Notes: generated by a model not told the origin, from the sequence alone. Counted from the stretch's first letter, positions 10,481 to 22,629 are shown. The stretch: DNA of 64,000 nt from Typha latifolia (GCA_019914945.1 CM034106.1:6634001-6698000); one strand, 5' to 3'. Program-made: numbers and translations.

Positions 10481-11600
10481 TTGCGTGATCGAGAATATTT
10501 GACTAAATTTGATACTAAAAGTAGCGAAGGCATTTTCTTAGGGTATTCGAATAATAGCAGGAGCCTACGAGTATTTAATCTTGACACTTCTACTATTATG
10601 GAATCTGCTAATGTTATGATAGATGAATCCATGACTGATTTAACTGAAGCTACTCCTATTTCTGTGTTTGCAGATACATATGACGAAGAAATAGGAAACG
10701 AGCTTGATCTGGAAATTGAGAATCAGGACGAGGACAAAGTTGAAATGAACAAAGATGACTGCAACGTATCGGAATCATCTGCCAGAGTGAAATCAAATCA
10801 TTAACTATCACAAGTGATCGGAGACGTGAATGAACCAATTAAGACAAGACGACAAATCCAAAGTGAGGTATCATTTACTTGTTATACATCTTCTTTTGAA
10901 CCTAAAAATGTGAAGGAAGCATTGTTAGACGATTCTTAGGTTAATGCTATGCATGAGGAATTAGAGCAATTTTCAGAGAATGATGTTTGGTATTTAGTTC
11001 CTAGACCTAAGAATGTGAACGTCATTGGAACAAAATGGATTTACAAGAATAAAAGTGATGAACATGGCAAATATAGTTCGAAATAAAGCTAGACTCGTAG
11101 CACAGGGATATACTCAGGTTGAGAGTATAGATTTTGATGAGACATTTCCTTGCTAGATTAGAATCTATTCGTATACTGCTTGCTATTGCTTGTCACTTAA
11201 AATTTAAATTGTTTCAAATAGATGCGCTTTCTTGAATGGTACTCTGAATGAAGATATTTATGTGGAACAACCGAAAGGGTTCGAAAATCAAAAATTTCCT
11301 TGTCATGTGTTTAAACTGAAAAAAGCCCTGTACGGGCTAAAACTAGCTCCAAGAGCTTGGTATGAGAAGTTGACCACTTTTTTAGTGGATGCGGGGTTCA
11401 CTCGAGGGGGAGTGGACAAGACATTGTTCATTAGGCGATCGAACAAGAGTTTAGTTGTGACACAAATATATGTGGATGACATTGTCTTCGGGGCAACGAG
11501 TCAATCATTAGCTAAGGAGTTTGCAGATCTTATGCATAGTCATTTTGAGATGAGCATGATGAGTGAGTTAAAGTTCTTTTTGGGACTTTAAATTACTCAA
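10481..11600 (+). pseudogene. Copia reverse transcriptase remnant
   Basis: After an acidic linker (10481-10804), RT begins with a VNAMHEELEQF segment, then NDVWYLVPRP and VIGTKWIYKNK. The frame 11232-11591 has LKKALYGLKLAPRAWYEKL and the IYVDD catalytic box at about 11467, then LKFFLGL. Several stops and a damaged middle (about 11080-11230) separate the pieces. Confidence 0.9.
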
Positions 11601-12362
11601 TTGGAAAGAGGGATATTTATCGCTCAAACATATGCTAAGGATCTTATGACTAAATTCGGTTTAGAAAATACAAAATATGCTATAACTCCTATGAGTACAA
11701 CTACCAAACTAAGTAAGGATATTTCAGGAAAAAGTGTTGATCAGACACTGTATAGGAGTATGATTGGTAGTCTTTTGTACTTAACTGTTAGTAGACTAGA
11801 CATTGCATTTAGTGTCAGTGTGTGTGCTAGGTTTCAGTCTGAACCTAAGGAGACACATTTGTTTGCTATGAAACGTATCATAAAATATGTTGGTGGCACA
11901 GTTGACTTAGGTATCTAGTTTACGTATGACTCGGGAGCTATCATATCTGGATACACGGATTCTGATTGGGCAGATTCATTTGATGATAGAAAAAGTACCT
12001 CAGGTGGGTGTTTTTATATTGGAAACAATCTGGTTGCTTGGCATAGTAAAAAACAAAACTCGATATCTTTATCTACTACGGAGGCCGAGTACATTGCAGT
12101 GGGAAATTGTTGTTCTCAGTTACTATGGATGAAACAGATGATTAAAGATTACGGCATTGAACAAGATACTATGGTGTTTTATTGTGACAACATGAGTGCT
12201 ATTAATATATCGAAAAATCATGTTCAACACTCACGTACAAAACATATTGATATCTGACATCATCTTATACGCGAGTTAGTTGAAGACAAAACAATAACAC
12301 TAGAACATGTTAAGACGGAGAAACAGTTGGGTGATCTATTTACAAAACCTTTGGATTTATAG
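11601..12362 (+). pseudogene. Copia RT connection and RNase H
   Basis: MIGSLLYLTVSRLDIAFSVS and the following segment are the RT-RNase H connection. RNase H follows in other frames: SGYTDSDWA-like first acidic motif, then LSTTEAEYIA with the catalytic Glu, VFYCDNMSAI with an Asp, HSRTKHIDI, and the closing DLFTKPL. Stops at 11916-11918 and near 12256 break it. Confidence 0.9.
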
Positions 12363-13380
12363 ATATTTAAGTATATTTGTACTTCTTTAGGGGTTTGTGC
12401 TTTGGATTGATTTTTTTTTGTTTGGTTTGCGTCTCTTTTTTATTATTTCTTTTCATTTCTTTTTAGGTTTTCTGTACTCTGAACTTTTCTTTGGTTTTAG
12501 TTTCAGATTTGTCAAGAGTTTTTGTCATAAAAAAAAATTGATGCACTCCTAGATATAAATATGATTTTTTCTCTTGATTATGAGTTATTATAGTCAATTT
12601 TGTCATCTTGCAGTATATTGTATCATTTCTGATTTGTTCACTCTCTCGACTTCTATGATAATTAAACTAAATTTAATGCACTCATAACGTATGTATATTC
12701 TTGAGTGAGCATGACATCATGAAATTTTTTTTCAAATAGCTCACTATTGACGTTGATTTGCACAGTTTGACCTCATGCTTAGTCATCACAAATGTGTTCA
12801 TAAAAGATCAATGAAAAGGGCTACAATGAGTTTGTGTGAAAGTCATTTTGTTTAGAGTCAAGTTTGACTCAATACATTGCTTGTAAATTAAATAAAATTT
12901 GTTTGATGTTTGTTAATATCTTTTTGCACATTGTTTGATATGTACTACAAGAAAAGGGCTACCTACTCATGTGTGAAAGTCATCATTGCACCTATATGGT
13001 TTATGTATAAAAAAAATAATACAAGAAAAATCCATGTTCGGTTATGGAGAATAAGTCGGAAAGTGCAAATTTAAATACTAAGTCGGTTTGACTACTGTAT
13101 TGTATCATTGTTTAAATAGGAAAATTTATTTAAGAAGAATATTTTATATTATCTATGCTCACCTTGCATATGCATATTGTTATGATCAATCAAGATTAAT
13201 TTAATTTTGAGTGATGCATTAGAATTGTTTATAATATGCTTTTGATGATTTGATTGATCTGTGTATGATTTATTTCATTCGATTGTCATATTCTATGTCT
13301 TGAATCTATTTTAAATTTCTAGAAGTGCATCTCCAAAAAGATTTTTGATTTTTTCTTAGACTTTTATTATAAAAAAAGGG
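12363..13380. other. Untranslated spacer between pol and the extra ORF
   Basis: About 1 kb of AT-rich DNA after the copia RNase H. Repeated variants of AAAAGGGCTACAATGAGT / AAAAGGGCTACCTACTCA followed by GTGTGAAAGTCAT occur near 12815 and 12955. No coding sequence is seen. Confidence 0.5.
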
Positions 13381-13495
13381 GCGTTCGAACGTAAATTTTT
13401 GAGTTCGAACGCGGTGACTGGCGCGTTCGAACGCGCATACTGGTGCGTTTGAACACACTCAAGGATTATTTATATATTGCGTCCGAACCCAAGGA
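13381..13495 (+). repeat. Third cluster of GCGTTCGAACGC palindromes
   Basis: Four copies or decayed copies of the palindromic core occur within about 75 bp, directly before the leader of the extra ORF. The motif is otherwise concentrated in the LTR segments. Confidence 0.75.
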
Positions 13496-13886
13496 TTTTT
13501 ATCTTCCATCTTCTAAACCCTAGAAACTCTTCATTTTCTCCATCTAAAATCTTCAAGATCTTGGTTGTTTTCATCAAATTTCTCACTACAAACCCTTTTA
13601 AAGGGTAGTTCTCCTCCAAATCTAGCATCTTTCGGCCGAATTTCTTAGTTTTTCTTCACTTTTGCGAGGTATGATCATCCATTAATTTTCTTATTTTTTT
13701 TATTCAATTAAGTCTCTTGATCTTGATTGATTTCGTGCGTTTTCGAGTTTTGATCACGTTAAAGTTACTATCTTGATGTTTCTTGTGTGATTGAACGTGA
13801 TATCTTAGCATTTTCAAGTGGATGATAGATTTCATTTAGGGCTTTCATGGTTTCTTGAATCTTGCATCTTGTTTCTTTCTCAAGAA

Positions 13887-14862
13887 TGCCTACAAAAGCT
13901 GCAGTTTCCAAGAAACCTAAGCCGCCTTCCTCACCTACTTCGGCTCCCAAGTTTTCGACATCTACGACCGCGGGGCATTACAAACACAATTTTAGCACTC
14001 GACCTGTTATTTGTAAACGACCCGTGGTCATTTCTGATTTTTTTTGCCTTGGGGATCGAACAAATCTTTACTGAGCGAGGATGGTTATCTGTGTGTCGAA
14101 TGAGCGGGACTGCATATGTGGAAGTGGTTAGGGAATTTTTCAGTAATGCCATGGTTTTAGAACGATGTATACGTTCTACTGTCCGTGGGGTTTTGATCTA
14201 CTTGGACTCCGATGTTATTCGTGCAGAACTCCAACTTCCTAATGGTGAGTTCCAGTATCCGTCGTCTACTCCACTCCCTGATGTCAATGAATTTGTTGGT
14301 ACTGTGTTAATTAAAGGGGAACATTAGAAGGGCAATATGATGCCTTATGCGAAACTGACATCAGTGGCTCGCATGCTTCACCTGCTTTGTCTGTACAACG
14401 TCACTCCCAAGACTCGCCATTCCAGTATTAGTCCTGATCGTGCCTTCCTCCTTCATGCGATGTTGTCGGGAGTTTCTGTTGATTTGGCTGCGGTGATCTA
14501 TGATTCCATTCTAACAGCTGCACAGAAAGAAGCGCCCTATGAAGGGTTGCCGTTTGGCATATTTATTACAAATTTGTGCACATAGTGGGGTGCGCGTGGA
14601 TGCCACGGAACCTTCTCTTACTTCGCAAAAACCATTGGATCGGATTACTCTTAAGCGGAGTCAAGCTCATGATCAGTCGTCTCCTCTCAAGCCGTCCTCT
14701 TCCGCAGCTGGACGTTCCTCACACTTTGATATTTCTGATGACCGTTTCGATCAGCTTAGCACTCAGGTGCAGGACCTCCATTCGATCGTGAATGATTTAC
14801 GAGTTGAGCAAGCATGTCAGGGAATCATTCTCGACTCTGTCTTGTCGATTCTTCATCGTTAG
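13887..14862 (+). pseudogene. Extra ORF of the copia element (plant transposon protein-like)
   Basis: Pieces in three frames make one degenerate ORF. It starts MPTKAAVSKKPKPPSSP (13887), shifts frame before FTERGW (about 14070), stops at TAG 14325-14327, continues MMPYAKLTSVARMLHLLCLY, and shifts again near 14570 into SGVRVDATEP, ending LHR at 14862. The ERGW, VREFFSNA and LPFGIFIT segments resemble the putative plant transposon protein domain found as an extra ORF in plant LTR elements. Its function is unknown. Position and strand match the env-like ORF of Sireviruses, but no membrane segment is evident. Confidence 0.7.
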
Positions 14863-14896
14863 TTCCCTCCAGTTCCTAGTCTTTGTCATTTGTGTC

Positions 14897-14910
14897 AAAA
14901 AAGGGGAGAG
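14897..14910 (+). other. Polypurine tract
   Basis: AAAAAAGGGGAGAG directly precedes TGAGTATGAG, the likely start of the 3' LTR. Further G-rich purine runs (AGGGGGAG near 14954, AGGGGAAG near 14969) lie just inside. Confidence 0.65.
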
Positions 14911-16012
14911 TGAGTATGAGTTTAGACGTGTGTTTGGAGTTTACTAGTGTAGGGGGAGTAATGGCATAGGGGAAGTTTACTAGGTTCTGTTTATTGCTTA
15001 AATACCTTTGCGTGAATACTTATGAACTTTGTTTGTTTGAGTACTTGTGAACTGCTTACTTAATAATTTGGGTTTGGATTGTTATTCATTTCAAGTTATT
15101 TTCACTTGATCTTGGTTTGGTATATTTTTATTTGCAGGGATTGATGTGCTAAAAGTACTAGACTTGTTGAATGCTCATTTTTGAATTCTTTGTAATATCT
15201 TGTAAACTAGATGTCGCGGGTACTTGCGTTCATACAGATCGAGAGCTGCGTTCACAAACGTGTTCGAACGCGGGTACTTGCGTTCACACAGACCGAGAGT
15301 TGCGTTCACAAACGCGTTCGAACGCGGGTACTGCGTTCACATAGACCGAGAGCTGCGTTCACAAACGCGTTCGAACGCAACCTGAAGAATTCAAGTTGTC
15401 GCGTTCGAACGCACTCGGACCCGTTCGAACGCACCTGAGATCAAGTCATGTCGTTCGAACGCACTCGGGCCGCGTTCGAACGCACCAACGAAGTTTGATA
15501 AAATTGGACTTTCATGAGTACGGATAAGACTTGGATTCAGCTCTATCTTGGAGATCATATATAAGGATTGTGATGCCCTATCTCTAGGGTGGTTGAAGAA
15601 GCATTATTGAAGGAGACTTCTTGAGGCTACATCGATTCTTCAACTAACAAGGTTCCACTCATCATTAAAAGTTAATCTTTCGTCTTAAGGGCTATCTAGA
15701 CGAAAGATCAATCTCGAGGTTTACTGAGGTTGGACTTCAATCACGAGAAGCAGTCTTGCAAAACTGAGAGGAACAAAGTCGTTTAGATCGACGAGGTGTT
15801 TTGTGAGTCAGTCTTGTAACTGCTACTATTCTAGTGATTGGTTTTTATCCAAGTTTAGATCCGTGGTTTTTTTCCGTTTGGGTTTTTCCACGTTAAAATC
15901 TTGGCGTTCATCTTTGCTTTCGTTCTTAATATTTCTATGGACTTTTACTTAAGCGAACGAGTGATATCATTGCCTAGTAGTTAGATACATACTTGTGTTT
16001 ATGGGTTTTTCA
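14911..16012 (+). repeat. 3' LTR of the copia element
   Basis: Inferred to start TG after the polypurine tract and to end GGGTTTTTCA at 16012, about 1.1 kb. It contains seven GCGTTCGAACGC-type palindromes (about 15250-15485) and the segment shared with the 5' remnant to about 15602. The 3' limit is set by the CA before a TA microsatellite; the 5' limit is less certain. Confidence 0.65.
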
Positions 16013-16036
16013 ATATATATATATATATATATATAT
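16013..16036. repeat. (TA)n microsatellite
   Basis: Twelve TA units directly abut the 3' LTR end. This may be why a target duplication is not recognisable. Confidence 0.9.
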
Positions 16037-16039
16037 ACA

Positions 16040-17640
16040 AGAAATTAAACTACTTCTAAATTGCTTGATGTGATCTAAATACGGTATTCTTTTACAAGGT
16101 GATAAGTTGTAGGAGGAAAAATAAAATTTCTACCTTGCTTATTGGCAATTAAAGGTGACTGAGGAGATATGAGAGGATTATAAACTGGACGAGCTGGATG
16201 CCAATTGGTTGGTAGTTTTCTTTACTACTTTAGAGGTGAAAGATATTATTTTTTAAACTTGCTAGTATATTTTGGTGTGAAGTAGGCTGAAATGCCTTTG
16301 ATGGTAGATAGACACTGGTTTAGCAGTATATCTGTTTTTCTCTCGTGTTGTAAATAGTCCTTGTGGGGGAGATCTTTGGATGCTTTTGTTAAGTTTCTGT
16401 TTCATAGGGGGTCTGCCATTTCTGCTGGGATTTCTAGCTTGATAGGCTTAAACACATGTTATCTGTAAATCTATAGTTTGGAGTTGCTTAAATTTAAATA
16501 AAACTGGACTGAGACCTTTCCATCAAAAAAAAAAAATTCCAAGCCCTCCAAGCCCTGATGGGCTGAAATTTAATTTCTCTTAGCATTTTGGGAGATGATT
16601 AAAGATGATGCTATGTAGATATTTGCGAATAATTTTTTAAAGGATCTCCGTGTTTGGAGGCTAAATTATGCTATGATTTATCTGATTCTTAAGAAAACAA
16701 TGTGCTGAAATAGTGGAGTTTAAGCATACCAATCTCCTAAACTGTAGCTATAAGTTGATGTGCTAGGTGATTGGCAATTAAATTGAAGGATTCTAGATTT
16801 CATTTATTAAAACAATGCATTGTGGACAATAGTTTGTATGCATAAAATGTTATGCAACATAAAAAAGAATGGTGAAGAAAGATTATTGTTGAAGTTAGAT
16901 TATACAAAAGCTTATGACAAGTGAGATAGGATTGTTTGAAAAGATTTTTAAAAGTTAAAGAGGATTCATCATAGATGTATAACCTGGGCAATAAGCCTTC
17001 TTACTTATGGCTTCAATGTTGTTCTATTTCATGTTGAACTAGGGGAGAATTTTCAATGAAGGGTTAAGATAGGGAGACCCATTACCTCCTTTCTTTTTTA
17101 TGTTTGATAATAGATAATTTACACAGGTTACTGAAGAATGTCAAACTGTTATTAAATTACAATATGTTAGTGATACCTTAATCTTTATTAAGGCATTTGT
17201 GGAACAAGTTGAGCTGCTCATATTTCTAGTGTCCTTTGAAAATATATTTGGGTTAAAGATCAACTTTAATAAGAGTTTCTTTGGAGAAAATTCCTTTTGA
17301 GAAGTGTGGGAATGGACAAAAAGGGTTATGCTGTGATGAATTGGAGGAAAAATGAACCTAGAGGTATGTGAGTGATAGATCAAAAAGATGTGGACATGGC
17401 ATTGCTTATAAAATGGCAATGGAGGTTGCTGAATGTTCATAACTAGCTATGGGCTTAGATTATCATGAAGCCAAAAGTTCTATTGAAAAGTTCAATCAGG
17501 CTTTCCCCTTTTTGGAGAGATATTGTGAGCACTGCTACTTGTTTTAAGGTGGGTTTCAGCTGGAATAGAAATGATGAGAGAGCACTGGAAGGATATACAG
17601 ATTAAAATTTTTTGACTAGATTTAGCTATATGTGAAATAA
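16040..17640 (+). mobile_element. Decayed LINE fragments
   Basis: A LINE-like 3' end with a 12-A tail lies at 16525-16536. After it, at about 16690-17640, translations with many stops resemble LINE reverse transcriptase: SYKLIAKVLANRLK-like, then LDYTKAYDK-like (about 16890-16920), then GRPITSFLF-like in place of GDPLSPFLF. No frame stays open longer than about 60 codons. Confidence 0.6.
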
Positions 17641-18424
17641 AAGACCAAGTCAAACATCAAAGTCCAAATCCAAATTGATTTAAGAAAGCTAAATGTAAGT
17701 GGTTTAGAAAATAATTAAGAATCAAATTTTAAAAAATAAAAAATAGAGTACAAAATGAAATTCTGAATACTGCTCTAACTATGAAAACCAAACTCTAGTC
17801 AGTAAGTAAAATTCTAGTAAGAAAAAATTGAATAAGAAAAGAAAATATAAACATTGATAATGTTAACTCATCAAACTATTCTACAAGCTTGAAGCTGTTA
17901 GAAAACGGTAATTTTTTTATATTTTATATTCTAACACTTTCTTATATTTTTGTGTTGAAATATTTTGAGATGTGCCTAATAATTAAATTTAATTTAAACC
18001 GGTGAAATTTATGAAATTTTATGTTTTCAAGTAAAAATAAGTATGATAGAATTTTAACCCTATCCGGATGTAGCATTTTGATTTTCTTCTCATGATCCAT
18101 AAATATTTAGTGTACATCATAAATATTTAATATTTTGTGTCGTGTTTATCATTACAAAATTTGCATTAACAATCTCCAACTTGGTAATTTTGTGACAAAA
18201 TACTAAATCTAAACAATGCTCTACCTATTACAATCTTCTTAAAGATCAAGATAACACATTTATTCTAAAGCTCTTACAAAAAAAAAAAACACTAAAAACT
18301 CCGTTAAAAAAAATATGTGTGTAATATGAAAACCACTAGATACATAATTCTCAAATCAATTTCCATAATTAAATTTTAGCAAATCAATTGTTACAAACCA
18401 AATCTGAATTAATCCCAACGTAAA
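17641..18424. other. AT-rich non-coding DNA
   Basis: No gene, terminal repeat or recognisable domain is visible. Confidence 0.4.
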
Positions 18425-19180
18425 AAAATTATAAAAATTTAGGTGGTGGTAGCCTCGTGAGTTAGAGTCTAATGGCTCTGGTTTCACCTAAATCGAAAGT
18501 CGAGATGAAAAGTTAAAAATAAAATAGTGAAGTGTTGCGAACCGGCCTAATCCGATCCGCAACGGTTCTAAAGTTTAGATCCTAGCTTGATAACCCTCCG
18601 ATGGCTAGATAGATGCTAGGTTTAGTTCATGGTGTGAAGGAGGAGAAGTTGTTGTGGAAGAGGGTGCCAATGGCTAGAGAAGAAGATAAGGCTAAAACTA
18701 ATTCTAATAACAAGAACATCATCCTCATCATACAACTCTAATTAGGTTTCCTTCACATAAATATATATATATATAAAGACTCATCCTAGGGACTCATTTT
18801 AAACAACTCCAAACAAATCCTAACAAACCAATAATTAAGTTAAAACCCTAACAAATCAACTAAATCAGTCTTCCTTATCTTCTCGAATTAACCCCTTGTT
18901 TCGTCATAGATAAATTCTCAATCTGGAGAAGTCATGAATATAAAAGTTGTAGATGTCGAGGTTGGAAACCATATCCAACTAGTTTTATATTATTTGAATA
19001 TGTGTAGAATATTCTGCGAATATTTTTTCAAAACTGCGCAGAGTTGAATTTAGCTAATTAAATAATATACTAACCTACTAAGACTCTAACTAAACCAAAT
19101 AACTAAATAAGATAATTAGACTCAATCAATTGAGCATAATATCTGATGTGATCCGATCTAACTCAGTTCGCATCATGGAG
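18425..19180. repeat. Dispersed repeat, related to 32340-32880
   Basis: AAAATTATAAAAATTTAGG, then GTGGTAGCCTCGTGAGTTAG and GATGAAAAGTTAAAAATAAA, match the start of the repeat at 32340. Both copies end in TAACTAA/GACTCAAT-rich DNA, suggesting a shared LTR-like or leader segment. No coding capacity is seen. Confidence 0.6.
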
Positions 19181-20005
19181 ATAGGTCAGAACAGGGAAGA
19201 GCGGTAAATATCCAACGTTGCGGCGGTTGTCGGAGGGTGGCGGACGGCCAAGGGTGGTGATGGACGACCGTAATGTAGGGTGGATGCTGGAGGTGATGAT
19301 AACTACGGGTTCAAGATAGAAAATTCAATTAATTCTCAATACTTGAATGATTAAACAAAGAAGCACAGCCCTCTATATATATATAGAGATTGGGTACAAT
19401 GAGTCATACTCAAATTTAGCCCTGAAGGCTTATACGACTGACCACATGGGTTAAGTCGAGTCAAGTCTAGTTTAGTCATGTGAGCCATTAAGGTAAGTCA
19501 AAATAAGTCATGACAACTCTTAAGGCAAGTCCAAATAAGTCATGACAGCCCTTAAAGCAAGTCTAATTAAGTCAAATAAGCCTTAAGGCAAATCCAATTA
19601 AGTCATGTAAGTCTTTAAATTAAGTCCTAATTCGAGTCGTGTCAGCCTTAGAGCTAAATCCGAGTAGGACTCATTGTACCCCACATTTATATATAGAGGG
19701 GCAGGGCTTCTTTGTTATACATGAACGAATCGAAGAATCTAAAAATGCTAAGTATCCAAACATTGAGAATTAATTGAGTTTAGTTATTTTCTTATTACCG
19801 TATTTACCATTTTATCGTAGCTATAAGATCGTCTTTACCTTTCTAGGGGCAAATCATAACAGTAGATCCTCCAAAGATTCCAAACCCTAGCTACCTCCTA
19901 GCCACCTCCTACCCTTGGCTGTCCGCCACCTTCCAACGACCGCCGCAACGTCAGATATTTACCATTTTCCCCCCCTCTCTGACCTATCTCTACTATCTCC
20001 ACAAA
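19181..20005. repeat. Large imperfect inverted repeat with tandem-repeat loop
   Basis: The left arm (about 19181-19440) reads GGTAAATATCCAACGTTGCG ... GGACGGCCAAGGGT ... AATTAATTCTCAATAC ... AACAAAGAAGC ... GGGTACAATGAGTC. The same words occur in reverse complement in the right arm (about 19640-20005). The spacer (about 19480-19640) holds five or so imperfect 30-bp units of AAGTCCAAATAAGTCATGAC / CCTTAAGGC type. A transcript through it could fold into a long hairpin. Part of the arm sequence also occurs at about 32455-32590. Confidence 0.8.
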
Positions 20006-20289
20006 AATACAGAAATCATGAAATCCAAGTATGTCAAGTAAAATCTGATATGTGATTTGTAAATTGTAATCTAATCATAAAATCCAAGAGAGGTAAGGTT
20101 GCAACTCAGTTTTTTATTTTATTTTTCTAAAATAATGAAACAAATAAAAACCGCACCAAAAAGAAAAAAAAATGTCAACTATTATAAAAAAAATCCGTCA
20201 AATCGAAAGAAAATTGATCAATGTCCAAATGATGGATCCATAAATTATATCAAGAGCCAAAAAAATAAAATCAATAAAATCTTATTCAA

Positions 20290-20780
20290 TTTTCAGTTTT
20301 AATTTTTCTGAAATGTTTAAATGATATATTTTAGCATGAAATCCAGAAATTCAGCAATTTCAAAGTTAGAAATTCAGTAATTCCAAAAAAAAGAAAGATT
20401 TTGAAATTTCAGCACATAATTTCGAGATTTCAGAAACAATTTTCAGATTTCAGATTAAATAGTAATTTCTGATTTCTGATTTTCAGAACATATTTTTTAG
20501 CAAATAACAACTGATTTCAGAAATTCAGAATTTTGATCCTCAGATTTCAGCAAATAGAATTCAGATTTTAGCCATTTAACAAATCCAGAAAAACAGAATT
20601 CAGATTTTCAGGAATTTTCAATAATTTTAGATTTCGGAAAATTTCAGATTTCAATTTCAATAATTAAAATTCAGCAATTAAATTTTCAGAAACGAAGTTT
20701 CAGCATGCCAGTAATTTCAGCAATCAAATAAATTCAGAAATTTTTAGGAAATTAATTTCAGAAAAACAATCATGTCAAGT
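20290..20780. repeat. Cryptic ATTTCAG-rich tract
   Basis: About 490 bp of AT-rich DNA in which ATTTCAG, ATTCAG or TTTCAG recurs every 10-20 bases in one orientation, without a fixed period. No coding frame is seen. Confidence 0.75.
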
Positions 20781-21579
20781 CCAAAAGTTTCATATTTAGA
20801 CATCAAGAGCAATCATCAATTTAATTCATCACAAGGTATGGACAAGCTATAAAAACAATTATATATATATATATATCAGTAGTGAGTACAAATCATGGAT
20901 ATGCAAACAAGTCAATGGAATTATCAAAAGTATGCCATGTGTCTATCAAGATCCGTTACAAATAATAAAATCCAATGATCAAAAGATACGAAAGAATCCG
21001 ATCAAAAACATCAATCTCTTACGGAAATCGGTACATATGTCAAAACATTATAAAAAAAATTAAAATTAAAACATACCCTAAATATGAGACACAAGTCTAT
21101 CCAAACCACAAGATTAGCCCATGAAATCCATTGAGGCCCAGAAAAAATATAACGTTAGAATCCGACCAAAAACACAAGCTAGGGATAACTAATTTTCCGT
21201 AAAGCTTCCCATAGTCAAAAAGTAATCCAATGGGATCACTCAAAAATCACCCCCGAGGGGGTACGGTGAAATCAATTTTCCTCTCATACTAGACAAAAGG
21301 GAGTGTTTTTCAATATATAGTTGGACAATTGTGTTAAAGCTTTTGAAAAAAGTGGATCACAGTAAGTTCAAATTTTGTGCAATTAACACTCTAATAAAAA
21401 ATATACTAAATACTAGCCCCAACCTCTCTGTTGGAATCAAACTTATAACTTCTATTATTGACTAATAAAACTCAACTATTAATTTCTATTAAGAATGTTG
21501 TCACCCTATGCTATCTCGAAGACTAATTCTAAGTTATACGTTGAAGAGATGACATGGTTTAGAAACAAATCATACTTCC

Positions 21580-22250
21580 AAGGTTTTGAAATTCGGTATC
21601 AAGATCGGGATCAACCATTAGAAGAAACGATATGTATCGGTTGCTCATATCAGATTGAACTATTTTTAATTACGTAAAAATTTAAATATTATTTAAAATA
21701 CAGAAATATTTCTAAAAATTTATAAAAAATAATAGAAAAATAAAAATTAAAAATTAGTCACGTATGAACTTTAAAAATTAAAGAAAAGACTCAATCAAAA
21801 CTATAATGAATTTTGACTTGAATTAGACAAATTTTTATATTCGTAAATTACTATTGTAGAATAACATGAAAAGAGAGATATCTCTTCAGTGTTGTTCTAT
21901 AACAGTGAGAAAAGATGAGTTAAAATGTGGATGGAAAAAAATGAAAAAAAAATATTCATTCAAGTCAGCAAAGTGTGGACTAGCCAAAGGGGCTTATCGG
22001 AATAGTCGCTAAATAAACTAAGTGAAGTGTAAGGGTGAGAGGAGATGTATATAAGAGATAGAGAGTAAAAACTAAAAGTTTAAAAAGAAAATAATTGATG
22101 ATATTAATTATTAATGTCTCCTAAATTAGATACATTTTACATTCAACCCGAATCTTTAAAAAATTAATTTTAGCTGACATTAGTATTTTCCATCGATACG
22201 GCCAAGTTCGAAACTGATATGATTAAGATCGACTAATTTTGGGATCCATG
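21580..22250 (+). mobile_element. TATCGG-family element, copy 1
   Basis: Starts AAGGTTTTGAAATTCGGTATC and ends GGGATCCATG. Inside are the family landmarks AACGATATGTATCGG, TTTTTAATTACGTAAAAATT and AATATTATTTAAAATACAG, a purine-rich middle, and a CATCGATACGGCC block near the right end. The flanks do not show a convincing 9-bp duplication. The frame at 21495-21677 crosses its left border and is not a gene. Confidence 0.75.
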
Positions 22251-22629
22251 ATTACCTTATTATCTTTTGCGTCGAAAACTAGGTATCAATAGTACAAAAT
22301 ATAACTGAAAGGCTCAAGAACCTTTTTCTCCAGTTCTGTTAAAATCTTTCCTTATTTTTAACGCATTTCACTTCTTTGGAGGGAGAGTGACACTTTCTAA
22401 CCTATATGTAATCATTAATTATCATAATTATCTATTTTCACTTTAATACTTTTTATCAAGCATTACTGAGTTATGATTACTTATCAAAAATAATTTCACC
22501 ATAAACTTTATGAGTTTCTTGCCTCCACTTCTTATTAACTGAGCATGCCCTTAACAAAAGTAAGGAAATCCGTAGTTTCTATCATCTTTAACAACTTTTT
22601 AGAAAAATGATTCTCTGGGAAGAGTAGAT

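Larger units (their letters stand above)
7665..16012 (+). mobile_element. Degenerate Sirevirus-like Ty1/copia retrotransposon
   Basis: In order: a truncated 5' LTR segment (about 7665-8128), gag with CCHC knuckles, protease, integrase, reverse transcriptase and RNase H (8130-12360), a 1-kb spacer, an extra sense-strand ORF (about 13887-14862), a polypurine tract (14897-14910) and a 3' LTR (14911-16012). The order protease-integrase-RT-RNase H defines copia. The extra ORF after pol and the palindrome-rich LTR suggest the Sirevirus group. Many stops, frameshifts and internal deletions make it inactive. No target duplication can be shown because the 5' end is lost. Confidence 0.85.
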
